Positions 5,997 to 13,168 of a stretch of DNA of 16,223 nucleotides are shown here, one piece after another (positions within the stretch are counted from its first letter, which is position 1; each line of letters starts with the position of its first letter). A program made the translations under genes and the position numbers. The stretch comes from Parvularculaceae bacterium (lineage in GTDB: Bacteria > Pseudomonadota > Alphaproteobacteria > Caulobacterales > Parvularculaceae), in assembly GCA_027080545.1 (NCBI GenBank), contig JALWRV010000291.1, positions 1 through 16,223 of the forward strand. Direction: 5' to 3'. The notes under the pieces were generated by a model. That model made no database searches. It was not told the DNA's origin and was given only the letters and a program-made list of their open reading frames with translations.

Positions 5997-7115
5997 TTAA
6001 TGCTCATGGTCACCCGTAATCGGTTTTGACGACCAATGAACATGCGCGATACGCCATCCTTGATCCGTGTTTTTCAACACCATGGTTTCGATCAATTGGT
6101 TATCAATGGCTTCGTCCTTATAGGTACCGTGCATCCGCAATTCGGAAATCACCGTTGCCAGCCTATCCCCGGCGATCACATCACGCTTGACCAGCTTAGT
6201 CTCAATAGCCGAAACATAGGCCATATCAGACACCATGTGATGACCTGCATAATCAGCAGGACTTTGGGCGCTACCGCCCTCAACGATAATAGCATCCGCC
6301 ATCATCGTTGCCATGACCTGATCAACATTAGAACTGCGCAGACCTGATTGGAAAGCATCCACAACAGCCACCGGCCCTTCCATGCTCGGCATTGCTGCGG
6401 CACCGGAAATGTCTTTGTCCCCATGGCTGTGGCCATCATCCGGGTGGTCCGTCATCATCGCACCATCTGAGGTACTTGCTGGCGCACTTTCATGGTGATC
6501 TTCCATGGCCTCCGCATCCGCAGAATTTTCATGATGGTCTTCCATGGCTTCTTCATCATGGCCCTCACCATCGCCGTGCCCATGGCCTGCTGCCTCACCA
6601 TCCGCACCGTCAGATTTAGCCGGTGTGGGACCATGAGCATGGTCGTGGCCAGAGCTACCTTCTTCGACAGCCGGCAGGCTTTTAACGCCGATGCCGTATT
6701 GATAGACCGCATGGCCTCCCCACCAGGCACCGATGCTCAAAAACACAGCCGATATGCTGAGCAAACCAACCAACAAAGGCTTGACGGGTTCGCGGCGACC
6801 AAACCACCGCCACATTGCGAGCAGGAAAATCGCTGAGGCTGAGGGCACAACCCAATTACGGTGCGTGGTCATAGCTTCGTGGGATGGCGTGTCATGGGCA
6901 ACAGTATAATAGGCATAAAACCCAGCCCCAACCGTGACTAAAATAGCCAAAGCCCCAAAGGCCAACATCCAATCAGCGGCGGTTTTGATGCTTTGCCCGC
7001 GTGGGTTGTTGGCCCATAGGAAGCTGAGAATATAGCCTAAAGTCGCCGTCAATGTCAGCGCATAGGCAAAATGCACAACAATCGGGTGCAGATTTGGTTC
7101 AATCCATGAAAACAT
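5997..7115 (-). CDS. DUF2231 membrane protein fused to His-rich linker and NTF2/SnoaL-like domain
   Basis: A 372-residue, three-part protein. Residues 1-135 form a four-helix DUF2231-type membrane domain opening with the family-like HPIVVHF motif (residues 10-16); helices lie at about 12-33, 47-71, 88-103 and 113-132. Residues about 150-245 are a low-complexity, acidic, His-rich linker (HDHAHG, GHGHGDGEGHDEE, AMEDHHE twice, DGHSHGD). Residues about 246-363 resemble a SnoaL/DUF4440 NTF2-like fold, with a helical start (VAVVDAFQSGL), a VEGG strand, AGHHMVSD and a closing GWRIAHVHWSS strand. The protein ends GDHEH. NTF2-like proteins with a final HIHWSS-type strand occur, as I recall, as separate proteins near copper genes; the fusion is the unusual part. 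AGAGAGGA lies upstream of the ATG. It follows copB with a 16-bp gap, fourth in the operon. The function is unknown; copper binding by the linker and by the paired His of the C-domain is inference. Confidence 0.85.
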   Translation of the reverse strand: MFSWIEPNLHPIVVHFAYALTLTATLGYILSFLWANNPRGQSIKTAADWMLAFGALAILVTVGAGFYAYYTVAHDTPSHEAMTTHRNWVVPSASAIFLLAMWRWFGRREPVKPLLVGLLSISAVFLSIGAWWGGHAVYQYGIGVKSLPAVEEGSSGHDHAHGPTPAKSDGADGEAAGHGHGDGEGHDEEAMEDHHENSADAEAMEDHHESAPASTSDGAMMTDHPDDGHSHGDKDISGAAAMPSMEGPVAVVDAFQSGLRSSNVDQVMATMMADAIIVEGGSAQSPADYAGHHMVSDMAYVSAIETKLVKRDVIAGDRLATVISELRMHGTYKDEAIDNQLIETMVLKNTDQGWRIAHVHWSSKPITGDHEH

Positions 7116-7131
7116 TTATTTTTCCTCTCTT

Positions 7132-7962
7132 TTAATACCACATCCGCAAACCGACTACGAAACTGGTTTGCTCCGTATTGCCGCCATTGGCTCTAACAAT
7201 ATCTGCCGTGTCCCCAATGCTGCTTGTCCAAGCAACACCAACATAAGGGGCAAACTCGCGGGCGAACTCATAGCGCAAGCGTAACCCCGCATCGACATTG
7301 GTAATGCCGCTGGCTTTTTCCAAAGCGGGTATATCACTGGCAGAAAAATTAATTTCCGTGCGCGGTTGCAGAATAAGACGTTGCGTGAGCAAAAGATCAT
7401 ATTCCGCAGAAAAACGCGCCGTTAGGTCGCCATCACTACTAAAAAACGCGGCGGCATCAACCTCAAACCAATAGGGGGCAAGACCTTGAATACCAATCAC
7501 CCCATGGGTAAGGCCACTGGGCTCAAAATCCTGACGAATACCGGCCTGGAAATCAAAATAAGGCGCAATCGCACGCGACCATAAGGCCTGCACTTCCGCA
7601 TCTTCCACCTTGTCACTTGCGAAGGAATATTCCCCTTCGGTTTTGATCCATAGCTTATTGAGGTCGCCGCCATACCAGGCTTGCGCATCCCAAACCGTTT
7701 GGTTTTCAGCATCGCCAAAACGCATTTCAAAACGATCTGCCAGCACATAACCGATTTTCGTATGACCATTGCCCTCTTGCATAGGCTTGCGAGCGGCTTC
7801 CATTTCTTCAAGCCCCCAATAGGTGGCGGCCTGTGACCAAGGTGGCTCTGAGCCTTCCTTGTCTTTTTTGTCGCTTTTGTCTTCCAGCGCATAGGCTGGC
7901 GTAAGCAAAAGTGAAAAAACGATAGCAAGGGTTGAGGCTATTTTGGTTGTAGACTGTCTCAT
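7132..7962 (-). CDS. copB: Copper resistance protein B (outer membrane)
   Basis: A CopB/PcoB-family outer-membrane beta-barrel of 276 residues that works with CopA in periplasmic copper resistance. It has an N-terminal signal peptide (about 1-25, ending PAYA|LED) and a short charged segment. The mature domain contains WDAQAWYGGDLNKLWIKTEGEY, residues typical of the family, then alternating strands such as YFDFQAGIRQDF, LAPYWFEVDAAAFF and LRLRYEFAREFAPYVGVAW. It ends on an aromatic (RMWY), as barrel proteins do. The usual Met-rich N-terminal region of Pseudomonas CopB is short or missing here; that density of Met and His is found in the other operon proteins. The start overlaps the CopA stop as ATGA, with GGAGG 6 nt upstream inside the CopA coding sequence, so translation is probably coupled. 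Third gene of the operon. Confidence 0.93.
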   Translation of the reverse strand: MRQSTTKIASTLAIVFSLLLTPAYALEDKSDKKDKEGSEPPWSQAATYWGLEEMEAARKPMQEGNGHTKIGYVLADRFEMRFGDAENQTVWDAQAWYGGDLNKLWIKTEGEYSFASDKVEDAEVQALWSRAIAPYFDFQAGIRQDFEPSGLTHGVIGIQGLAPYWFEVDAAAFFSSDGDLTARFSAEYDLLLTQRLILQPRTEINFSASDIPALEKASGITNVDAGLRLRYEFAREFAPYVGVAWTSSIGDTADIVRANGGNTEQTSFVVGLRMWY

Positions 7963-9920
7963 TTCATGCCTCCTTTCCCGGCCATGTCCATATCATCCAT
8001 TTTGTGGCCTTTATGGTCCATTTCGGCCTTATCTTTTTTATGTTCCATTTTCTTGTGGTCCATTTTCTCATGATCCATCTCGTCCATCTTATGGCCTTCA
8101 TGGCCCATGCCTTTCATTTTGCTATCCTTTGGCAGAATAGAAACCACCTGCATCATGCCCGCATGCATGTGGAAGAAGAGATGGCAATGAAACGCCCAAT
8201 CGCCCACATGGTTGGCCGAGACCAGATAGGAAAGCCTTTCTCCCGGTTTCACCACAACCGTGTGCTTGCGCGGCAAATGATCGCCTTGACCATTTTCCAG
8301 ATCGAAAAACATGCCATGCAAATGGATCGGGTGCGGCATCATGGTGTCGTTAATGAGAATCATACGAACCCGCTCACCTTCGCGCATTTTGATCGGCTCT
8401 TTGACATCGGCAAAACGCACCCCGTTAAAAGACCACATATAACGCTCCATATTGGAAGTAAGATGTAGCTCGATCTCGCGGCTTGGCGGCCTGGTATCAG
8501 GGTTGGGCTCAAGGGAGCGTAATTGCGTATAGCGCAGGGTGCGGTGCGGCACATCGTCAAGGCCAATACCCGGCTCATCCAATCGGCTCATGGGCATGGC
8601 GGCAATATTGGCAACCCCGGGACCACGCTTGACCACAGACGCTTTGTCCATTGATCCATGATCCATAGAGTCCATTTTATGGGTGCCACCTTCCATTTTT
8701 TTCATGTCATGGCCGCCCCTATCGCCATCCATATCGCCCATATCATGACCACTCATATCCCCGCCGGATTTGTCACCAGCCATGGCGCTATGGTCCATGC
8801 CCATATCGCGCATGGTCAAGGTCGGAACAGGACGAATAGCCGGTTCTTCGGCGCGCATACCGGCGCGCGGTCCGAAGGTCGCCACCACCTGACCAGAGCG
8901 ATCAATGGATTCAGCCACAAACGCATAAGCACGACTGTCTTTGGGTTCGATAATGACATCATAGGTTTCGGCAACACCCATCTGGAACTCATCAATTTCT
9001 AATGGCTCCACATTAAGCCCGTCTTGATTGACAATGGTCATGGGCAGGCCGGGAATGCGAATATTGAACATGCTCATGGCAGCGGCATTGATAATACGCA
9101 ACCGCACCCGCTCGCCGGGATTAAACACCCCATTCCAGTTATCAGCGGTGCTATGACCATTGATAATATAGGTATAGGCAGCCCCCCCAATATCGGCGAG
9201 ATCGCGCGGCGACATCCGCATTCCACCCCACATGGCCCGCTCGCGAAAAGCCTTGCGCAAGCCTTGTTCGGACGCATCTTTGAAGAAATCAGGCACCGTG
9301 CGCTGGTTGTAATTATAAGAATCGCTAGCCTTTTTCAGTCTGGCAAAAACACGGTAAGGATTGGCAAAAGTCCAATCCCCCAGAACCAGCACATATTCAC
9401 GGTCATAGTGCACCGGATCAGTGCCTTTCGGGTCAATGATCAACGGACCATAATGGCCAAGCTGTTCCTGCAGACCGGAATGGGAATGATACCAATAGGT
9501 GCCATTTTGCGGCACAGAGAATTTATATTGGAAGGTCTCACCGGGGCGAATACCGGGATAGGAAACACCCGGAACCCCATCCATTTGAAACGGCACCAAA
9601 AGCCCGTGCCAGTGAATGGACGTGTCTTCATCCAGCCTATTGGTGACATTCATAATCACCTCTTCTCCTTCGCGAAACCGAAGAAGAGGTGCGGGCAAGG
9701 TACCATTGACCCCCACCGCAGTCCTTTTGCGGCCACCAACCGCGACCGGGAATTCGCCAATGGTCAGATCAAAGCGATTGGCCTGTTCGCGCCCAAGGCC
9801 GAAATTGCCATTGGCGGCACTACGCGCCCATGCGGGTAAGAGAGAAGAAGCCCCAAGGGCCAAGGCAGAGCCGGAGAGCGTATTTAAGAAATGTCGCCGG
9901 GAAAGATTGCGGGTAAACAT
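7959..9920 (-). CDS. copA: Copper-resistance multicopper oxidase CopA (PcoA type), Tat-exported
   Basis: A periplasmic oxidase thought to convert Cu(I) to less toxic Cu(II); 653 residues. The Tat signal is SRRHFL at 7-12 with a hydrophobic stretch and a cut near 32 (PAWA). Three cupredoxin domains carry the copper ligands: HWHG (103-106), HSH (145-147), HPIHLHG (530-536) and HCHLFFHMHAGMM (578-590). Cys579, His530, His584 and Met589 form the type 1 site. A Met/His/Asp-rich insert (about 370-425: MGMDHSAM, MSGHDMGDMDG, MDSMDHGSMD) is typical of PcoA/CopA. Beyond the normal end, residues 600-653 form a second Met/His/Lys tail (MDHEKMDHKKMEHKK and similar), longer than I expect for the family. 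GAGG lies 5 nt before the ATG. Second gene of the operon, 80 bp after the first, overlapping copB by 4 bp. Confidence 0.96.
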   Translation of the reverse strand: MFTRNLSRRHFLNTLSGSALALGASSLLPAWARSAANGNFGLGREQANRFDLTIGEFPVAVGGRKRTAVGVNGTLPAPLLRFREGEEVIMNVTNRLDEDTSIHWHGLLVPFQMDGVPGVSYPGIRPGETFQYKFSVPQNGTYWYHSHSGLQEQLGHYGPLIIDPKGTDPVHYDREYVLVLGDWTFANPYRVFARLKKASDSYNYNQRTVPDFFKDASEQGLRKAFRERAMWGGMRMSPRDLADIGGAAYTYIINGHSTADNWNGVFNPGERVRLRIINAAAMSMFNIRIPGLPMTIVNQDGLNVEPLEIDEFQMGVAETYDVIIEPKDSRAYAFVAESIDRSGQVVATFGPRAGMRAEEPAIRPVPTLTMRDMGMDHSAMAGDKSGGDMSGHDMGDMDGDRGGHDMKKMEGGTHKMDSMDHGSMDKASVVKRGPGVANIAAMPMSRLDEPGIGLDDVPHRTLRYTQLRSLEPNPDTRPPSREIELHLTSNMERYMWSFNGVRFADVKEPIKMREGERVRMILINDTMMPHPIHLHGMFFDLENGQGDHLPRKHTVVVKPGERLSYLVSANHVGDWAFHCHLFFHMHAGMMQVVSILPKDSKMKGMGHEGHKMDEMDHEKMDHKKMEHKKDKAEMDHKGHKMDDMDMAGKGGMK

Positions 9921-10000
9921 GAAAACCTCGTTGTTGAGTCGATAAATCCATCAAGATGAGTCGAAAAAAGGCGGTTCAAGGCCTAATTCAAATGACGGAT

Positions 10001-10516
10001 TTAGCTCAACAGAAGTGTTTTCAAGGCAACCAGCGTAAGCGCTGACAAGGGGGCTCCCGCCCGACGCGGGTTGGCAATATTCTCAACAACGGCGTTGGCA
10101 GGCGCAATAAGCTCAACCGCCTCACTTGGAAGCGGCACAAGGTTTGGTGTCCCAACCACGCTCACAAATTGGCGTAGCTGTTTGTTCAGGGCGTTCTGGC
10201 TCTGAGATTGATTGCACCCATCACAATCCGTCCCTCCTCCATCACGCTCCATTTTAGAAAGACCATCCATGTGAGGGTGCGGCACCTTCGCTAAGCGATC
10301 ATCCGCATGGGCATGAGCGGTCGCATGAGTGGTCGCATCATGGTGCCCTGCCATAGTCGACACATGGCTGGAAACCATCTTCCCATCACTCATTTGTGTG
10401 ATAGGGGCGCCCGATGACGCAGCCTCGGCAGGCGGGCAAAAACAAAGCACCTGCACCGCCACAAACAAGCCGGTAACGATACTCAACCCGAAACTGTATA
10501 GAGCTCTATTGCCCAT
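10001..10516 (-). CDS. Small secreted His/Cys-rich protein at the CopL position
   Basis: A 171-residue protein of no family I can name with certainty. Residues 1-32 look like a signal peptide (MGNRALYSFG, then a hydrophobic run) with a cut near AEA; VLCFCPP just before the cut is unusual and fits no lipobox. A His-rich stretch follows (about 54-82: MAGHH, HATAHAHADD, HPHMDG), then CDGC (about 97-100), then a Pro/Ala/Val-rich C-terminus. The order of leader, His cluster, close Cys pair and position directly ahead of copA-copB matches CopL of Xanthomonas, so CopL-like is my best guess, without clear sequence identity. The frame stays open to a TTG at 10597, giving 27 extra basic residues. I prefer the ATG at 10516 because the signal peptide starts there, although no good Shine-Dalgarno sequence precedes it. 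First gene after the CsoR-type operator. Confidence 0.7.
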   Translation of the reverse strand: MGNRALYSFGLSIVTGLFVAVQVLCFCPPAEAASSGAPITQMSDGKMVSSHVSTMAGHHDATTHATAHAHADDRLAKVPHPHMDGLSKMERDGGGTDCDGCNQSQSQNALNKQLRQFVSVVGTPNLVPLPSEAVELIAPANAVVENIANPRRAGAPLSALTLVALKTLLLS

Positions 10517-10597
10517 AATATAGGTATGCCCATATTCGGTCGATTTGCGGACCAACCTTAACGCCTGATCTGACCTCGATTTGTGCCGAGCCTTCAA

Positions 10598-10626
10598 TTG
10601 ACCCCGACTCTGATTGGTGATACTTA
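10598..10626 (+). promoter_or_regulatory. Candidate csoR promoter
   Basis: TTGACC (10598-10603) and TACTTA (10621-10626) are separated by 17 bp. The -10 match is poor. A start near 10633 would fall inside the CsoR-type dyad, consistent with autoregulation. It would give a leader of about 32 nt without a clear Shine-Dalgarno sequence. Confidence 0.3.
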
Positions 10627-10649
10627 TACCCCCTTAGGGTATTTGTCAA
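10623..10649 (-). promoter_or_regulatory. Candidate copper operon promoter
   Basis: On the minus strand TTGACA (10644-10649) is a consensus -35 and TATAAG (10623-10628) a near-consensus -10. Their spacing of 15 bp is shorter than usual. The CsoR-type dyad fills the spacer and overlaps the -10, so repressor binding would block RNA polymerase directly. Transcription would start close to 10615 and read into the operon. Confidence 0.55.
10626..10642. promoter_or_regulatory. CsoR-type operator dyad
   Basis: ATACCCCCTTAGGGTAT has perfect 6-bp arms (ATACCC/GGGTAT) around CCTTA. G/C tracts flanked by AT-rich ends are the known form of CsoR-family operators. It lies 23 bp upstream of the csoR start and inside the divergent operon promoter. 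It is the only such dyad I found in the window. Confidence 0.75.
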
Positions 10650-10664
10650 CGGTAGTCTCAATCC

Positions 10665-10937
10665 ATGACCAAAAAATCATCTTCCACCATTAAAAGGCTA
10701 AAACGCATCGAAGGGCAAGTGCGCGGCATCATGCGCATGCTTGAAGAAGATCGCTATTGCATTGATATTTTGCATCAAATGCAGGCCATCAAGGCAGCCC
10801 TCAGCCGGGCCGAGAGCGAGATCCTTAAAGAACACGCCCAATCCTGCGTCGCTGCGGCCATTGAGGGCGGCTCGGTGGAAGATCACCAAGAAAAAATTTC
10901 CGAACTTGTAGACCTATTCGACCGGCTCAAGCGGTGA
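10665..10937 (+). CDS. csoR: Copper-sensing repressor CsoR
   Basis: A 90-residue all-helical CsoR/RcnR/FrmR-family repressor that releases DNA when it binds Cu(I). It opens with the DNA-contacting RLKRIEGQVRGI segment (residues 11-22). The Cu(I) ligands occur at the CsoR spacing of 25 and 4: Cys32 (RYC), His57 and Cys61 (HAQSC). This pattern separates it from FrmR and from the nickel sensor RcnR. It is divergent from the copper operon, with the operator dyad 23 bp upstream of its ATG, so it probably controls both itself and the operon. The ATG has no strong Shine-Dalgarno sequence. Its last 24 bp overlap the 3' end of the DUF4153 gene on the other strand. Confidence 0.93.
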   Translation: MTKKSSSTIKRLKRIEGQVRGIMRMLEEDRYCIDILHQMQAIKAALSRAESEILKEHAQSCVAAAIEGGSVEDHQEKISELVDLFDRLKR

Positions 10938-12812
10938 CATAGCCTCGGATGAGGGCGAAGGAGACAATAGCCTATCCGTCTCCTCAAAACGCAGCCCCGG
11001 AATATAGGTTTTCTCACCAATAATAATGGCTGGAATCGCAACGCTTTCTTGTCGCATATCCTGTGCAACCATCATCGCACGAAATGCATTTGCATCCTCT
11101 TCGCTATCAAAATCGAGACCCGTCGGCCCACCCATATTTTTCCATTCCGAAGCCTCGCCTTCAGAACGATAATGATAGGATAGGGTGGCGTGATAATTTT
11201 CATCACCATCCGAATAAATCCGCACAAACAATAATTGCTCTTCAAAACGGGGCAATAAATCCGCTCGAATAATCAAACATTGCTCGGTCACCTCACAGCG
11301 CCGCAATCGCGACCCTATACTGTTCCACTCATCATCATTTTGCAGCAAGCTATTTACAAATGACGCCTCATCGTCAAATCCCGTTACACTTATAGCACCA
11401 TCCTCCAGCGCCTTCATAAGATCATCTTGTAGATTATCTTCTATTTCTGCAGCCCGATACTCCATAGACGTTTCTGCCGCATCCAATTCATCCAACATGG
11501 CCACAAGCTCTCCATAGCGCGGATAGCTTTTAGCCTCACGCAATTTCACCAAAGCCTTCTCCCCGGCCTCTCCCAACTCCCATTTCAAATAGGCAAAATC
11601 AAAATCTTCTATGTCTTCACGCCCATCAAGCAAACGCGCCACTTGGTTTTGGGCTGACATTGAATAGACATTGAGCAACGGGGTTTGAATAAAAATGGCG
11701 AGGAAAAAGATCACCCCTGCCAACAAAATATTACCCATGCGCCAAATGGCATACCGGCCCGGCAAAAACATGCTAAAAGCATAAAGCAGCGCATAGGCCG
11801 CCGCGATAGAAACAATGATCGCTACATGAATACGCGAAACGGTCAGACCATATTCATTGATACGCAAATAAAGGCCATAGATGGCAAAGCCTGCCAACAC
11901 CGGCAACACAAAGGCTTGTAACATCAATCCATATTTTAATATCGGATTTTCAGGCTTGCCCTTATCCCCCACTACCGCATTGGCCAACACCACAGCGACA
12001 ATAATCGCCCATAGCATCAGCCCTGTTGCGCTCCACCCTTCCCAAATCTTATCAAGCCCTTGAACGAAAGCAGACAAGGCAAAAGCGGCCGTCATCAAAG
12101 CCACCACAGGGGCTAAAACTTTCAATAGCGCGAACAAGACTCCCCGCAAAGCCAAAACGATATTCTCACTCGATCGTAAAATGCCGATACCCAAAGCCCC
12201 GGAAGCACAGGTCGCCATTTCCCAAAAGGGTTGATCAAAAAATAGGTCTTGAAAAAAATCGATACCAATAAGCGCAAACAGCGCCGCCCATAGGCCCAAC
12301 ACCATCCATACCACCCCGGAAAAAATAGCCGCCCCGGCCCCCAGCACGGGTAAATTCCAGGCGAATTCAAACAGGCTCGGATAATCCGTAGGCGGTTTTT
12401 GACGCTCTACAACCGTCCGAAAAAACGGCACCGCAATATAGGCGATAAAAAAACTGCTTACCCAACTAACCCCCGAGACCAAGCCAGACTCGTCTGGCCC
12501 ACCGAAAATATCAATGGCTAGCCATAACAATCCTGCACATAATAGCCCGAGACCAAGCGCAAAAAGGGCGCTGGAGACACGCTGCGCCTTACTGGTGGTA
12601 AAATATAAGGCAAGCGGCGCGACCAGAAGAAACATCGCGGCGGCCTGCTGGCGAACAGCGAAACTTCCCTCGCTGTTAGAGTCGAACAAAAAATAAAACC
12701 CCAACCCCTGCGCCAACCCCGGTATGATGAAAAATAAAAATAAATCCCGTGGCGAAATGGCGGGGGCAGCAACCAACCCTTTTTGAGAGGGGGTATCGTT
12801 CTCTATAGCCAT
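10914..12812 (-). CDS. DUF4153 multi-pass membrane protein
   Basis: A 632-residue protein. The first two thirds (about 20-390) hold roughly a dozen hydrophobic helices with the general pattern of DUF4153. A soluble part follows, starting NQVARLLDGREDIEDFDFAYLKWELGE, which resembles the QLARL...FDYAYLRF...G segment seen after the membrane domain in this family. The C-terminal 150 residues are acidic and soluble, with two Cys close together (RRCEVTEQC), and end in a Ser/Pro-rich tail. Function is unknown. The frame is open to a TTG at 12869, but the ATG at 12812 has GGGAGA about 8 nt upstream and is preferred. It transcribes toward csoR and overlaps its end by 24 bp; no terminator fits between them. 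I see no direct copper link. Confidence 0.85.
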   Translation of the reverse strand: MAIENDTPSQKGLVAAPAISPRDLFLFFIIPGLAQGLGFYFLFDSNSEGSFAVRQQAAAMFLLVAPLALYFTTSKAQRVSSALFALGLGLLCAGLLWLAIDIFGGPDESGLVSGVSWVSSFFIAYIAVPFFRTVVERQKPPTDYPSLFEFAWNLPVLGAGAAIFSGVVWMVLGLWAALFALIGIDFFQDLFFDQPFWEMATCASGALGIGILRSSENIVLALRGVLFALLKVLAPVVALMTAAFALSAFVQGLDKIWEGWSATGLMLWAIIVAVVLANAVVGDKGKPENPILKYGLMLQAFVLPVLAGFAIYGLYLRINEYGLTVSRIHVAIIVSIAAAYALLYAFSMFLPGRYAIWRMGNILLAGVIFFLAIFIQTPLLNVYSMSAQNQVARLLDGREDIEDFDFAYLKWELGEAGEKALVKLREAKSYPRYGELVAMLDELDAAETSMEYRAAEIEDNLQDDLMKALEDGAISVTGFDDEASFVNSLLQNDDEWNSIGSRLRRCEVTEQCLIIRADLLPRFEEQLLFVRIYSDGDENYHATLSYHYRSEGEASEWKNMGGPTGLDFDSEEDANAFRAMMVAQDMRQESVAIPAIIIGEKTYIPGLRFEETDRLLSPSPSSEAMSPLEPVE

Positions 12813-12862
12813 ATTATTTTCTCCCAAATGGATCAGCGGCGCTTTTTTTCCGTAAGACAGCC

Positions 12863-12877
12863 ATGCCAATATGGCAT
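12863..12877. promoter_or_regulatory. Perfect inverted repeat upstream of the DUF4153 gene
   Basis: ATGCCA-ATA-TGGCAT: 6-bp arms with a 3-bp spacer, 50 bp upstream of the DUF4153 start. Its size and place suit an operator for an unknown dimeric regulator, but no partner is known. Confidence 0.3.
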
Positions 12878-13037
12878 TTTCACGCTAATATTGCGATTGT
12901 TTATTGGCTCGTGCATAGCAAAGCCCATGGGACCGGACTTGAGCAGACCGGGCCACATCGCGGCCCTGATGCCCAACTGCTTTAACGGGAAAATAGGCAG
13001 AAAGCCACGCCTTATGGCTGTCCTCCTTCAAGAAACT

Positions 13038-13082
13038 CAGAAGGCGACTGGTCAGAAGGCGGCTGGCCAGAAGACGGCTAGA
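13038..13082 (+). repeat. Three tandem 15-bp direct repeats
   Basis: Units CAGAAGGCGACTGGT (13038-13052), CAGAAGGCGGCTGGC (13053-13067) and CAGAAGACGGCTAGA (13068-13082). Units 1 and 2 differ at two positions; unit 3 is more diverged. CTGGTCAG and CTGGCCAG at the unit junctions are near-palindromic or palindromic. The repeats end 86 bp before the M1 peptidase start. In the open plus frame they read as QKATG, QKAAG, QKTAR. Confidence 0.75.
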
Positions 13083-13168
13083 AAGGAAATTTTATCTGTT
13101 CTATGCTTTTCTCGCCCCTATATTTTGGCACCCCTCTCCGTGATCCCTCATTCACAAGGTATATTTCG

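Larger units (their letters stand above)
12813..13168. other. Gene-poor intergenic region between divergent DUF4153 and M1 peptidase genes
   Basis: This 356-bp stretch should hold both promoters. It contains a perfect inverted repeat at 12863-12877, a weaker dyad (CGCTAATATTGCG) nearby, a GGGCC/GGCCC dyad near 12952-12968 and three 15-bp direct repeats at 13038-13082. A plus-strand frame with an ATG at 13014 runs through the repeats and stops at 13172 as ATGA over the M1 start. I see no convincing gene and no clear sigma-70 promoter. Confidence 0.6.

Noticed and set aside
9657..9691. 10-bp inverted repeat CACCTCTTCT/AGAAGAGGTG inside the oxidase gene
   Set aside because: It lies in conserved coding sequence (the LRFREGEEV region of the cupredoxin domain) with no T-tract, so it is likely a chance result of Glu/Arg codons.
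9024..9839. Long plus-strand open frame (about 270 codons) opposite the multicopper oxidase
   Set aside because: The minus frame carries all oxidase motifs; the opposite frame has no recognisable domain and no ribosome binding site.
9964..9986. AGGC/GCCT hairpin followed by six T on the minus strand between the first operon gene and copA
   Set aside because: Only four base pairs around an 8-nt loop, too weak for a confident terminator, though attenuation cannot be excluded.
12952..12968. GGGCC ... GGCCC dyad in the intergenic region
   Set aside because: Five base pairs without T-tract or nearby gene end; no support for a terminator or operator.
13038..13082. Short direct repeats considered as a CRISPR array
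   Set aside because: Units are 15 bp, directly adjacent with no spacers, and no cas gene is present.
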